Shown piece by piece: positions 51,335-60,477 of a DNA stretch of 64,000 nucleotides (positions within the stretch are counted from its first letter, which is position 1; the number at the start of each line of letters is the position of its first letter). The stretch comes from JAAOIF01 sp965206195 (lineage in GTDB: Bacteria > Pseudomonadota > Gammaproteobacteria > PS1 > Pseudothioglobaceae). The translations under genes were made by a program, and so were the position numbers. Below the pieces are notes generated by a model. The model saw only the letters and a program-made list of their open reading frames with translations, was not told the DNA's origin and made no database searches. The DNA is taken from the NCBI GenBank assembly GCA_965206195.1, contig CBDBIZ010000011.1, positions 434,001 to 498,000 on the forward strand, given 5' to 3'.

Positions 51335-52709
51335 TTGAAAACCAGTTGAGTTTTTCTCTGAGTTTTACCACTTCTCCAACAATAATTAAAGTAGGAGCAT
51401 GAATGGTTGTACCCTCAACCAAATCAGGCAAGGTTGCCAAGGTTGTTACATAAACTTGATGGTCAGGTGTTGTGCCTTTTTCTACTAGGGCTGCTGGCAT
51501 ATTAGCGCGCATGCCATGTGCAATCAATTGTTCAGATAAATATCTCGCGCCTTTAAGTGCCATATAAAACACAATGGTTTGTTGCTCCACTGCCAACTCA
51601 TTCCAAGGTAAACTCATCGACCCATCCTTAAGATGCCCAGTAACAAAACGGCAAGATTGTGAATAATCACGGTGCGTGAGTGGAATGCCTGAATAGGTAG
51701 AGCAACCAGAAGCCGCGGTAATGCCTGGCACTACTTGAAATGGCACGCCATTTTCAGCCAAAGTTTCAATCTCTTCACCACCACGACCAAAAATAAATGG
51801 GTCGCCGCCTTTAAGGCGACAAACACGCCTGCCCTGCTTAGCTAAATCGACCAGGAGTTGATTAATGCCATCTTGTGGCACGCTGTGATTATCACGCTCT
51901 TTACCAACATAAATCAATTCAGCATCACGCCTGACCAGCTCCATCACTTCTTTTGAAACCAATCTATCGTATAAAATCGCATCAGCTTGTTGCATCAGAC
52001 GCAGAGCCTTAAAAGTCAATAAATCTGGGTCACCTGGACCACCGCCCACCAAATACACCTCGCCCATTTCACTGTCAATACTACCTTCTAATTGGGTTTG
52101 TAGATCACGTTGTGCTTCTGTCATCTTGCCAGCGAATACTTTTTCAGCCACGACACCTGAAAAAGCCTTTTCCCAAAAATAACGTCGGTCTTCAGTGTTA
52201 GCAAATTTGGCTTTAACTTGGTCTCTAAAACTGCCTGCTAATTCTGCCAGCTTGCCATACGCATGGGGAATAGTGCTTTCTAGTTTGGCACGAATCAATC
52301 TTGCCAAAACAGGAGCCTTTCCAGCAGTCGAGATGGCAATGACAAGCGGTGACCGATCAACAATTGAAGGCATTACAAACGAGCATAAGTCGGGTGAATC
52401 TACTACATTAACGAGGATGTTATTAGCATGTGCCAATGCAGACACTTCTGCATTTAATGCGGTATCATCGGTGGCAGAAACAATCAATACTTGAGCGTTG
52501 ATATCGCTCGCCTCAAAGGCTTTTTCAACATAGATAATTTGCTTATTTTTAAGCAGATTTGCAATCCCATCACAACAATCTTTTGCCACACAAGTTACTG
52601 TTGCATGGGCTTTTAACAATAAATTAATTTTACGATAGGCAATATCGCCACCACCCACTACTAAACAAGGTTTTTGTTTAATATCAATAAAAATCGGCAG
52701 ATAATTCAT
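51321..52709 (-). CDS. cysG: Siroheme synthase CysG (trifunctional)
   Basis: 462 residues. N-terminal dehydrogenase/ferrochelatase half (LPIFIDIKQKPCLVVGGGDI, NAEVSALAHANNILVNVVD) and C-terminal SUMT methyltransferase half (GEVYLVGGGPGDPDLLTFKA, RLKGGDPFIFGRGGEEIETL, and PGITAASGCSTYSGIPLTHR). It makes siroheme from uroporphyrinogen III for sulfite reductases, including Dsr-type enzymes in sulfur oxidizers. Full length. Divergent from a Cys-rich unknown gene. Confidence 0.97.
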   Translation of the reverse strand: MNYLPIFIDIKQKPCLVVGGGDIAYRKINLLLKAHATVTCVAKDCCDGIANLLKNKQIIYVEKAFEASDINAQVLIVSATDDTALNAEVSALAHANNILVNVVDSPDLCSFVMPSIVDRSPLVIAISTAGKAPVLARLIRAKLESTIPHAYGKLAELAGSFRDQVKAKFANTEDRRYFWEKAFSGVVAEKVFAGKMTEAQRDLQTQLEGSIDSEMGEVYLVGGGPGDPDLLTFKALRLMQQADAILYDRLVSKEVMELVRRDAELIYVGKERDNHSVPQDGINQLLVDLAKQGRRVCRLKGGDPFIFGRGGEEIETLAENGVPFQVVPGITAASGCSTYSGIPLTHRDYSQSCRFVTGHLKDGSMSLPWNELAVEQQTIVFYMALKGARYLSEQLIAHGMRANMPAALVEKGTTPDHQVYVTTLATLPDLVEGTTIHAPTLIIVGEVVKLREKLNWFSNDKQ

Positions 52710-52755
52710 AAGACTTGGCTTGTCGAAATCAAAATAACCATTATAATCTGCAATA

Positions 52756-53169
52756 ATGATAAACGAACGGCATTACACCTGCCCTTTCTCACATTTAATA
52801 CTCAGTGGTCGATGTGGCTGCCAATTAAGCAGCAAAGATTGCGTGGCAGAAAAAGAATTTGGTACTTGCTTAGACAATTTAGCCTCAAAAAACTGCCAAT
52901 CTTTGTATCACCAGCTCAGAACTAACAGTGATTTTGTGCTCAAATCACATCACCAATCTAAATTGTCTGTCGGACAACAATTAAAAATAAAAATGGGTGG
53001 CTTGCTTGCCTTGCAAACGCTTGTTACTGAGTCTTTTACGGATAATATCGATAATATTGTTGTCTTGGTTGAACAGGTTAAAACAACCTATGGTGATTTT
53101 GAAAAAATCCCTTTTTCTCAGCTAATGCCAAAAATAGCAAAATTCAAATTTAGAGCAACCTTGACATAA
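52756..53169 (+). CDS. Hypothetical protein with N-terminal cysteine cluster
   Basis: 137 residues, family not recognised. Six cysteines fall in the first 47 residues (9, 20, 22, 29, 38, 47; HYTCPFSH, GRCGCQLSS, DCVAEKEFGTC), suggesting a zinc or iron-sulfur site. No signal peptide, so the cysteines are likely in the cytoplasm. The C-terminal 65 residues are predicted helical (KMGGLLALQTLVTE, IVVLVEQVKTTYG). It is divergent from cysG and followed by a good terminator, which supports a real, singly transcribed gene. A link to siroheme or sulfur metabolism is only positional. Confidence 0.65.
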   Translation: MINERHYTCPFSHLILSGRCGCQLSSKDCVAEKEFGTCLDNLASKNCQSLYHQLRTNSDFVLKSHHQSKLSVGQQLKIKMGGLLALQTLVTESFTDNIDNIVVLVEQVKTTYGDFEKIPFSQLMPKIAKFKFRATLT

Positions 53170-53200
53170 GTATAAGGTTTATTCTTTCAAGTAAAAAAAT

Positions 53201-53226
53201 ACCTGCTTAATAGTAGGTGTTTTTTT
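53201..53226 (+). terminator. Intrinsic terminator after the Cys-rich gene
   Basis: The stem acctgc/gtaggt (one G-T pair) around ttaata is followed by gtg and seven T. It lies about 30 bases after the stop codon at 53169. Confidence 0.8.
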
Positions 53227-53241
53227 GTTAAAACTTGACAC

Positions 53242-53397
53242 ATGAGACTGAGTGATTTTCAACCTAATATTATCAAGCAAACCGTTAGAGCGCATTTTAA
53301 CGATAAAGTTAACGTACGCCTGTTTGGCTCAAAAGTTGACGACATAACGCAACTGCTAGAACAGCTATTGTTAGCCAAGACTATTCAGTTGAATTAA
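53242..53397 (+). pseudogene. Truncated MNT-type nucleotidyltransferase (toxin-antitoxin family remnant)
   Basis: A 51-codon frame begins MRLSDFQPNIIKQTVRAHFN and runs through DKVNVRLFGSKVDD. This is the start of minimal nucleotidyltransferases (IKxxVRxxFGxxxxVxLFGSRVDD), which always continue GGDIDL, the catalytic metal site. Here DD is followed by ITQLLEQLLLAKTIQLN and a stop, so the catalytic part has been deleted and the protein must be inactive. Such genes usually pair with HEPN or similar partners; none is left nearby. Confidence 0.6.
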
Positions 53398-53412
53398 GTC
53401 GGGAGTTTGCAA

Positions 53413-53434
53413 GTCTTAAAAACGTTTTTAAGAC
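53413..53434. repeat. Perfect 22-base palindrome
   Basis: gtcttaaaaac is followed directly by its exact reverse complement gtttttaagac. It lies 28 bases after the end of hda on the convergent side. Flanking T runs are short; it could act as a weak terminator for hda or as a binding site. Confidence 0.5.
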
Positions 53435-53461
53435 ATAATTATCAAGCAATTTAGCAAGCAA

Positions 53462-54136
53462 CTAAATTTTTAACACCTGTTTAATCAAAGGAATAGTAAT
53501 GTGGTTTTTTTGTTGTAATGACGCTTGATCCAACTGCTCAATCGCACTCAATAAAGCACTTAAATCTCGTGAATAATATTTAAATAAATACTCATAGATT
53601 TTGCCATCAATCTGCAGATTACGCTGCTTTACACGCTGTTTAATAATATTTTTTTTCCCACTGTCGTCCAACGCCTCAAGGCTAAACACTGTGGCTAAAG
53701 ATAAACGAGTTTTTAAATCTTGAAAAACCCTCATCTCACTGGGCAAACTGCTAGCAGCAACAATCAGCTTAACACGGGTGTATTTGGTGCGATTGTAAAG
53801 GTCAAACAATTCTTGCTGCTGCTTAGTAGTTAATTTATCAACGTTATCAAGACAAACCCAGTCATGATTTTCCAAATCATCCAATACGCCATCTGGCAAA
53901 GGTTGGGAAAAATCAATATAGGCAACTGACAAGGATTTTTCTAACGCCTTGAACGCACAACCTTGCAATAAATGCGTTTTTCCGCTAGATTTCTCGCCGT
54001 AAATATAAACCACACAACTGTGAGATTGGACAAATAACTCAGATAAAAATGCAATAATTTGTTGATTTTTATCGCCTATAAAATACTGCCAAAGCATTTT
54101 AACATTAAGTGTTAAAGGCAAGTTAAGCTGGTTCAC
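53462..54136 (-). CDS. hda: DnaA-homologue Hda (regulatory inactivator of DnaA)
   Basis: 224 residues, AAA+ domain without the DnaA N- and C-terminal domains. Begins NQLNLPLTLNVKMLWQYFIG, with a Walker A-like EKSSGKTHLLQG and Walker B WVCLDNVDKL. Hda stimulates ATP hydrolysis by DnaA with the loaded clamp. The N-terminal QLNLPL matches the clamp-binding motif of Hda (QLxLPL). It abuts pgsA by one base. Confidence 0.9.
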   Translation of the reverse strand: MNQLNLPLTLNVKMLWQYFIGDKNQQIIAFLSELFVQSHSCVVYIYGEKSSGKTHLLQGCAFKALEKSLSVAYIDFSQPLPDGVLDDLENHDWVCLDNVDKLTTKQQQELFDLYNRTKYTRVKLIVAASSLPSEMRVFQDLKTRLSLATVFSLEALDDSGKKNIIKQRVKQRNLQIDGKIYEYLFKYYSRDLSALLSAIEQLDQASLQQKNHITIPLIKQVLKI

Positions 54137-54693
54137 TAACGGCGTTCTTGCAAAATAACTTGTTTAGTCCAAATCCACATATAATCCGCACCGCTTAACA
54201 CAGTTGAGGTAGCAACCACAATGAATAAGATTTGTTGCCACTCAGGTGCTACAGGATATATTTGTGTTACCACCAAAAACAACACCAAAATAATTTGCAA
54301 AGCAGTGTTAAATTTAGATAAATTTGATGGCGATAGTAATTCATCCCTTGATGTACTGGTGCCCAAAAAATAACCAACTGTCCCTGCCACAATCATCACG
54401 TCACGAAAAAAAATCAACATCAGCAACCACAAAGGCAACAGATCAATCGCAAACAAACTAACAAAACTACCCACTAACAATAGTTTGTCTGCCATCGGGT
54501 CTAGGATTGAACCGAGCCGGCTTTGACAAGCAAAACGCTTAGCAATCCAGCCGTCCAGTGCGTCGGTAACCCCTGCGATAAAAAACAAAATAATTGCCCA
54601 AGAATAATACTGATTTAGCAAAGTCATCACCACTGGCACTGTTAAAATAATACGCAGAATTGAAAGTGCGTTTGGTAGCGAAGAAAGACTCAT
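54136..54693 (-). CDS. pgsA: CDP-diacylglycerol-glycerol-3-phosphate 3-phosphatidyltransferase
   Basis: 185-residue membrane enzyme for phosphatidylglycerol phosphate. CDP-alcohol phosphotransferase motif DALDGWIAKRFACQSRLGSILDPMADK is complete (D-x2-DG-x2-AR-x8-G-x3-D-x3-D pattern, with K for R). NALSILRIILTVPVVM opens the protein. Four or five membrane helices. Divergent from purM across 51 bases. Confidence 0.95.
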   Translation of the reverse strand: MSLSSLPNALSILRIILTVPVVMTLLNQYYSWAIILFFIAGVTDALDGWIAKRFACQSRLGSILDPMADKLLLVGSFVSLFAIDLLPLWLLMLIFFRDVMIVAGTVGYFLGTSTSRDELLSPSNLSKFNTALQIILVLFLVVTQIYPVAPEWQQILFIVVATSTVLSGADYMWIWTKQVILQERR

Positions 54694-54744
54694 GATTTTT
54701 TTTACCCAATAGTATTTAAAAAATAATTATACGGAAAAAACCCT

Positions 54745-55746
54745 ATGTCATCACTTACTTACCTTGATTCAGGCGTTGATATCACCAAAGGCAATGATTT
54801 AATTGAGCACATCAAACCCATTGCCAAATCTACTGCCACGCAAGGAGTGCTGGCTGGGCTTGGTGGTTTTGGCGCAATGTTTGAATTGCCAATGCACAAA
54901 TATAAAAACCCAGTGCTAATCTCTAGCACGGACGGTGTTGGTACCAAACTCAAAGTTGCAGCAATGTTAGGCAAGCACGACACCATCGGTATTGACTTGG
55001 TGGCAATGTGTGTGAATGATTTAATCGTACAAGGTGCGCAGCCGTTGTTTTTCTTAGATTATTATGCGACTGGCAAGCTCAATACCGAGATTGCCGTATC
55101 CGTTATTAGCAGTATTGGCGAGGGTTGCAGACAATCAGGCTGCGCCCTAATTGGCGGTGAAACTGCTGAGATGCCTGGCATGTATCAGAACGAAGAATAT
55201 GATTTAGCCGGCTTTTGTGTGGGTATTGCTGATAAACACAAAGTGATTGATGGCTCTCAAGTCAATAATGGTGACCACATCATCGCACTCGGCTCCTCAG
55301 GTCCCCATGCAAACGGCTATTCACTAATTCGCAAAGTGTTAGAACAATCCAAACCAACTGATGTGCAACTCAATACACTGATTGAACCGACCAAAATTTA
55401 TGTCAAGTCAGTATTATCTTTAATTGAAAAACTCCCGGTACACGCTATTTCTCATATTACTGGGGGCGGGCTATTGGAAAACATTCCTAGGGTTTTACCC
55501 AAGCATTTAGCCGCTAAACTGAGTGCAGATTCTTGGCAATTGCCTGAGATTTTTCAGTTTTTACAAGACAATGACAATATTGACATGATGGAGATGTATC
55601 GAGTATTTAATTGCGGCGTGGGGATGGTTTTAGTTGTGCCTGCTAATCAAAGCGATAACGCTATTACCCATCTGAGCGCACAAGGTGAAAACGCCTGGCT
55701 AATTGGTGAAATCACTCAAAATCATGAAAAACAAGTCATTATCTGA
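54745..55746 (+). CDS. purM: Phosphoribosylformylglycinamidine cyclo-ligase
   Basis: 333-residue AIR synthetase, fifth step of purine synthesis. Seen: YLDSGVDITKGNDLIEHIKP, LISSTDGVGTKLKVA, MCVNDLIVQGAQPLFFLDYY, GGETAEMPGMY and HITGGGLLENIPR. It overlaps purN by 23 bases, a common pair. Confidence 0.97.
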   Translation: MSSLTYLDSGVDITKGNDLIEHIKPIAKSTATQGVLAGLGGFGAMFELPMHKYKNPVLISSTDGVGTKLKVAAMLGKHDTIGIDLVAMCVNDLIVQGAQPLFFLDYYATGKLNTEIAVSVISSIGEGCRQSGCALIGGETAEMPGMYQNEEYDLAGFCVGIADKHKVIDGSQVNNGDHIIALGSSGPHANGYSLIRKVLEQSKPTDVQLNTLIEPTKIYVKSVLSLIEKLPVHAISHITGGGLLENIPRVLPKHLAAKLSADSWQLPEIFQFLQDNDNIDMMEMYRVFNCGVGMVLVVPANQSDNAITHLSAQGENAWLIGEITQNHEKQVII

Positions 55747-56305
55747 GATTGTTGTGTTAATCTCAGGTTCAGGCTCAAACCTGCAATCTATCATTGACAA
55801 TGCTGGTAATATCGGTATTAGTATTGCGTGCGTGATTAGCAATAAAGCCAATGCTTTTGGGCTACAACGAGCAAAAAATGCAGGTATTCAAACGCTACTT
55901 ATCGAAGACCAAACCTACCCAACTCGAGAGACCTTTGATGAAAAACTGGCACATAGCATTCATCAATTCAGCCCTAAACTTATCATTCTTGCTGGCTTTA
56001 TGCGAATTTTATCTGCGGATTTTATCAAGCAATTCGAAGGCAAAATTCTTAACATTCACCCATCACTGCTGCCCAAATTTAAAGGTTTGAACACCCACCA
56101 ACGTGCTATTGATGACGGGCAAGAATTTGCTGGTGCTAGCGTACATTTTGTTACCAATGAACTAGATTCTGGTGCAGTAATACTACAAAAATCTGTAGCA
56201 ATTACTAGCACTGATACCAAACACACTTTGGCAAAAAAAGTCTTAAAACAAGAGCATATCCTCTATTCACAAGCCATTAAAAAGGTTTTGCAAGATTCCC
56301 GATGA
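55724..56305 (+). CDS. purN: Phosphoribosylglycinamide formyltransferase
   Basis: 193 residues from MKNKSLSEIVVLISGSGSNL; 7 upstream codons are open but do not fit. N10-formyl-THF-dependent GAR transformylase. Seen: GSGSNLQSIID, LAGFMRIL, NIHPSLLPKFKGLNTHQRAI with catalytic Asn and His, and GASVHFVTNELDSGAVILQ with the catalytic Asp. Couples to the next gene through a 4-base overlap. Confidence 0.96.
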   Translation: MKNKSLSEIVVLISGSGSNLQSIIDNAGNIGISIACVISNKANAFGLQRAKNAGIQTLLIEDQTYPTRETFDEKLAHSIHQFSPKLIILAGFMRILSADFIKQFEGKILNIHPSLLPKFKGLNTHQRAIDDGQEFAGASVHFVTNELDSGAVILQKSVAITSTDTKHTLAKKVLKQEHILYSQAIKKVLQDSR

Positions 56306-56883
56306 AACTGATATTCTTATTGTTATTATCAACCTCGGTATTGGCACTAAAACCACACACAGCGACCTATACGCTATCAATATCGGGCTTTGAGATTGCT
56401 GATGAGCAGCGCGCACTTGTTAATCAACAAGGGCTCTACCACTACACGACTCATGCACAAACTTCAGGTTTGACTAGGCTGGTTAAAGATTATCAAATCA
56501 ATGCTCAATCTTGGTTTGTGCAAGATGAGATTGGCATCCGCTCTAAACGTTACAAATACTTTGAGCGAGATGGTGAAACGATTAAAAAAGACATCAATAT
56601 TATGCCAAAAGGCCGACAAATCGACCCACTCGGTTTATTTTTAGCATTGACCCAAGCACTAGAACAAAACCCTGAACAAACTGATTTTTATTTTTTGGTA
56701 AATAATGGCAAAAAAATTGAAAAACATCATTATCAACAAGTGCCTAACGAGGACAACAACCTCATCAAAATCATTAACTCAGACAAGCATATTGAGGCTT
56801 ATTTTGCCAAAGACAAAAACTACTTACCCGTATCGACTAATAAAAAGCAGTTTAGCTACCAACTCAAAGCAGTTATTTTTTAG
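56302..56883 (+). CDS. DUF3108 periplasmic protein
   Basis: 193 residues with a signal peptide (MKLIFLLLLSTSVLA). The mature start KPHTATYTLSISGFEIADEQ and later LDPLG-like QIDPLGLFLAL fit the DUF3108 family of beta-rich periplasmic proteins of unknown function, often found beside purMN in beta- and gammaproteobacteria. It overlaps purN by 4 bases, so it is translated from the same mRNA, and its end overlaps convergent uvrA. Confidence 0.8.
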   Translation: MKLIFLLLLSTSVLALKPHTATYTLSISGFEIADEQRALVNQQGLYHYTTHAQTSGLTRLVKDYQINAQSWFVQDEIGIRSKRYKYFERDGETIKKDINIMPKGRQIDPLGLFLALTQALEQNPEQTDFYFLVNNGKKIEKHHYQQVPNEDNNLIKIINSDKHIEAYFAKDKNYLPVSTNKKQFSYQLKAVIF

Positions 56884-59701
56884 CCGTTAATAAAGCCTTT
56901 AAATACTGACCTGTATAAGATTTTTTCACCTTGGCAACAGTCTCTGGCGTGCCAGTAGCAATAACTTGACCGCCTTTATCACCACCTTCAGGGCCGAGGT
57001 CAACAATCCAATCTGCAGTTTTTATCACATCTAAATTATGTTCAATAATAATAATGGTGTTGTTACGCGCACGCAGATGGTTAATCACTGATAACAATTG
57101 TTTAATATCGTGAAAATGCAAGCCTGTGGTTGGCTCATCTAAAATATAGAGCGTCTGCCCAGTGTCTAATTTTGACAACTCTTTGGCAAGTTTAATACGT
57201 TGCGCCTCACCCCCTGACAAGGTAGTGGCATTTTGCCCAAGAGTGATATAAGATAAACCAACATCCATTAGCGTTTGCAACTTTTTATGGATTTTAGGCA
57301 TTGGCTGAAAAAAACCTACTGCCTCTTCAACCGTCATATCCAGTACTTGTGCAATACTCTTGCCTTTGTACAAAATCTCGAGCGTTTCCCGATTATAACG
57401 CCGAGCATCACACACATCGCAAGACACATAGACATCTGGTAGGAAATGCATTTCAACCTTAATCAGTCCATCACCCTTGCAGGCTTCACAGCGACCTCCC
57501 TTGACATTAAAACTAAAACGCCCGGCTTTATAACCGCGTGATCGCGCTTCTAAAGTTTGTGAAAATAAATCACGAATTAAAGAAAATACGCTTGTGTAAG
57601 TCGCTGGATTTGAACGCGGGGTGCGTCCAATCGGGCTTTGGTTAATATTCACCACTTTATCAAAATGCTTTAAACCATCAATTGATTGATAAGGAGCTGG
57701 TTTGGTTTGTGCACAATTAAGACTCTGAGCAACTAAGGCATATAAAGTATCGTTAATCAATGTGGACTTTCCCGAACCAGATACCCCAGTAATGCAAGTC
57801 AGTACGCCAATTGGAATTGATAACTCAACGGTATTAAGGTTATTGCCAGACGCACCTGTAAGCGTTAAGTAATTTTTCGCGGTTTTACGTGCCTTAGGGA
57901 TTGCAATGCTTTGAAGACCACTGAGGTAATCTCCAGTCAGTGATTGCGTATCATCAATCAACTGTTGTGGGGTGCCACGTGCAATAATCCTTCCCCCATG
58001 CGCGCCCGCACCAGGCCCAATATCAATCACATAGTCTGCTTGTCTAATCGCATCTTCATCATGTTCAACCACAATCACGGTATTGCCTAAATCGCGTAAA
58101 TAAGTCAAAGTACTGAGTAATTTTTGGTTGTCACGCTGATGCAAGCCAATCGATGGTTCGTCTAGTACATACAACACACCCATCAGCCCAGCACCAATTT
58201 GACTTGCTAAGCGAATGCGTTGCGCTTCGCCACCAGATAGGCTGTTAGAGCGGCGCTCAAGGCTTAAATAATCCAGCCCAACATTGATTAAAAACTCTAA
58301 ACGTTGGATGATTTCTTTAAGTATTTTATCAGCAATTTCACCACGCGCACCTCCCAAGTTTAATTGGGTAAAAAAGGTGTGAATATGTGCAATAGAGCGT
58401 TTGCTAAGATTAGACAAATTACACCCATCAATAAACACATTCCTAGCTGCTTCATTTAGTCGCTCACCGCTACAACTGCTACAATCTTTGCTCACCACAT
58501 AACGTGACAATTCTTCGCGCACTGATCGAATCCCGCTTTCTTCATAACGACGTATCATTTGGGGAATCACACCTTCAAATGGCTTGGCTTTGTTTGGCCA
58601 ACCCTTGCGCCCTTTTATCTTAGAAAAATCAATTACATCAAAGTCACTGCCGTATAGAATAATTTTTTTGTGCTCATCACTGAGTTGGGCGTACGGGATT
58701 TCAATATCAAAGCCATAATGCCTGGCTACCAATAGCAAAATTTGATAAAAATAAGCATTTGACCTGCCCCAACCATAAATCGCACCATCTGCCAAACTCA
58801 TTTCTGGATTGGCAACTACTTTTAGTTCATCGAAACTGTCTTTGGTACCCAACCCATCACAAATTTGGCAAGCACCTACCGGATTATTAAAAGAGAACAA
58901 ACGTGGCTCTAATTCGGTTAATGAATAGCCACATTCAACACAGGAAAATTTGGCTGAAAATGTCAGCTCTGGTTGGGTTGAATCGCTGTCCATCGGTGCA
59001 ATTTTCACCAAGCCAGCACTTAAATTCAGTGCTGTCTCTAAAGACTCAGATAAACGCAGATTAATATCACCCCTAACCTTGAGACGATCAACCACAATCT
59101 CAATAGTATGAAAAAATTTACCATCAAGCGCTTCCATGTTATCCAAGTAAACAATACGCGAATCAATTCGCGCACGTAAAAAGCCTTGGTTTGAAAGCTC
59201 ATCCAACATTTTAGTGTGGCTACCTTTGCGATTTTGCACTACGGGTGCTAGTAACATAATTTTTTCGCCCTCGGGCAGTAACATGATGCTGTCCACCATT
59301 TGTGAAATCGTTTGTGATTGTAAATCCAACTGATGTTTGGGGCACTTTGGCGTACCAACACGCGCAAATAACAATCTTAAATAATCATAAATTTCAGTAA
59401 TTGTGCCCACGGTTGAGCGTGGATTGTGTGAGGCGGCTTTTTGCTCAATCGAAATAGCTGGAGACAAGCCCTCAATATGATCAACATCAGGTTTTTCCAT
59501 GAGTGATAAAAACTGACGCGCATACGCTGACAAAGATTCCACATAACGCCGTTGCCCTTCAGCATAAATAGTATCAAACGCTAGTGATGATTTGCCTGAA
59601 CCAGACAGTCCAGTAATCACCACCAATTTGTTGCGAGGAATGTCAATATCGATATTTTTTAGGTTGTGAACTCGAGCACCACGAACGCTGATTTTATCCA
59701 T
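56873..59701 (-). CDS. uvrA: UvrABC excision nuclease subunit A
   Basis: 942-residue ABC-type damage sensor. Two nucleotide-binding halves: Walker A GLSGSGKSSLAFDT and GVSGSGKSTLIND, signature LSGGEAQRIRLA and LSGGEAQRIKLA. Zinc sites are visible as CVECGYSLTELEPRLFSFN with CQICDG, and CEACKGDGLIKVEMHFLPD with CDVCDA. Full length and intact. Confidence 0.98.
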   Translation of the reverse strand: MDKISVRGARVHNLKNIDIDIPRNKLVVITGLSGSGKSSLAFDTIYAEGQRRYVESLSAYARQFLSLMEKPDVDHIEGLSPAISIEQKAASHNPRSTVGTITEIYDYLRLLFARVGTPKCPKHQLDLQSQTISQMVDSIMLLPEGEKIMLLAPVVQNRKGSHTKMLDELSNQGFLRARIDSRIVYLDNMEALDGKFFHTIEIVVDRLKVRGDINLRLSESLETALNLSAGLVKIAPMDSDSTQPELTFSAKFSCVECGYSLTELEPRLFSFNNPVGACQICDGLGTKDSFDELKVVANPEMSLADGAIYGWGRSNAYFYQILLLVARHYGFDIEIPYAQLSDEHKKIILYGSDFDVIDFSKIKGRKGWPNKAKPFEGVIPQMIRRYEESGIRSVREELSRYVVSKDCSSCSGERLNEAARNVFIDGCNLSNLSKRSIAHIHTFFTQLNLGGARGEIADKILKEIIQRLEFLINVGLDYLSLERRSNSLSGGEAQRIRLASQIGAGLMGVLYVLDEPSIGLHQRDNQKLLSTLTYLRDLGNTVIVVEHDEDAIRQADYVIDIGPGAGAHGGRIIARGTPQQLIDDTQSLTGDYLSGLQSIAIPKARKTAKNYLTLTGASGNNLNTVELSIPIGVLTCITGVSGSGKSTLINDTLYALVAQSLNCAQTKPAPYQSIDGLKHFDKVVNINQSPIGRTPRSNPATYTSVFSLIRDLFSQTLEARSRGYKAGRFSFNVKGGRCEACKGDGLIKVEMHFLPDVYVSCDVCDARRYNRETLEILYKGKSIAQVLDMTVEEAVGFFQPMPKIHKKLQTLMDVGLSYITLGQNATTLSGGEAQRIKLAKELSKLDTGQTLYILDEPTTGLHFHDIKQLLSVINHLRARNNTIIIIEHNLDVIKTADWIVDLGPEGGDKGGQVIATGTPETVAKVKKSYTGQYLKALLTAKK

Positions 59702-59751
59702 TTAAATTTTTTATAGACCAAAGGGTTAATTATAAATGTAAAATTGCCAGC

Positions 59752-60477
59752 ATGAAAAAATACCAACGAATTTTATTAAAACTTAGCGGTGAGGCACTAG
59801 CAAATAACAATGAGGCAATCGATCCAAAAACCTTGGATAAAGTGGCGCAAATCGTCAAATCAGTACTTGATTTGAGGGTTGAGGTTGGTATTGTGATTGG
59901 CGGTGGTAATATTTTTCGTGGTGCAGCTTTGGCACAAAACGGTGTCAATCGCGTTACTGGCGATCACATGGGTATGTTGGCAACAGTGATAAACGCCTTG
60001 GCAATTGGCGATAATTTCAACCAACATCAAATCAAAAATGTGGTGATGTCTGGTTTCGCAATTGGTGGCGGTGTTTGTGAACCTTTTAACCACACTCGTG
60101 CCAAGGCACTGCTAAGTGACAAAACTGTGATTATTTTTTCAGCAGGCACAGGCAGCCCATGCTTCACTACCGACACTGGCGCAACACTCAGAGCGATTGA
60201 AATTAGTGCAGATGCAGTCTTCAAAGCCACTAAAGTTGATGGTGTTTACACCGATGACCCGCTTAAAAACCCAAATGCCACACGTTATGAATCGTTAAGT
60301 TTCGATGAAGCCATTAACAAAAACCTAAAAATTATGGATACTTCAGCCTTTACTATGTGTCGCGAACATAATTTAGAGATTTGTGTTTTTAGTATGTTAA
60401 ATAATACCAATACTTTAGTGGATATTTTAAGTGGTGAGCCGTTGGGTACAATTATTAGGAGTAATCATGTTAAATGA
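59752..60477 (+). CDS. pyrH: Uridylate kinase
   Basis: 241-residue hexameric UMP kinase of the amino-acid-kinase fold. Seen: RILLKLSGEALANNNEAID, VIGGGNIFRGA, DHMGMLATVINALA, FSAGTGSPCFTTDTGATLRA and KATKVDGVYTDDP. It overlaps frr by 11 bases; tsf and rpsB do not precede it here. Confidence 0.97.
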   Translation: MKKYQRILLKLSGEALANNNEAIDPKTLDKVAQIVKSVLDLRVEVGIVIGGGNIFRGAALAQNGVNRVTGDHMGMLATVINALAIGDNFNQHQIKNVVMSGFAIGGGVCEPFNHTRAKALLSDKTVIIFSAGTGSPCFTTDTGATLRAIEISADAVFKATKVDGVYTDDPLKNPNATRYESLSFDEAINKNLKIMDTSAFTMCREHNLEICVFSMLNNTNTLVDILSGEPLGTIIRSNHVK

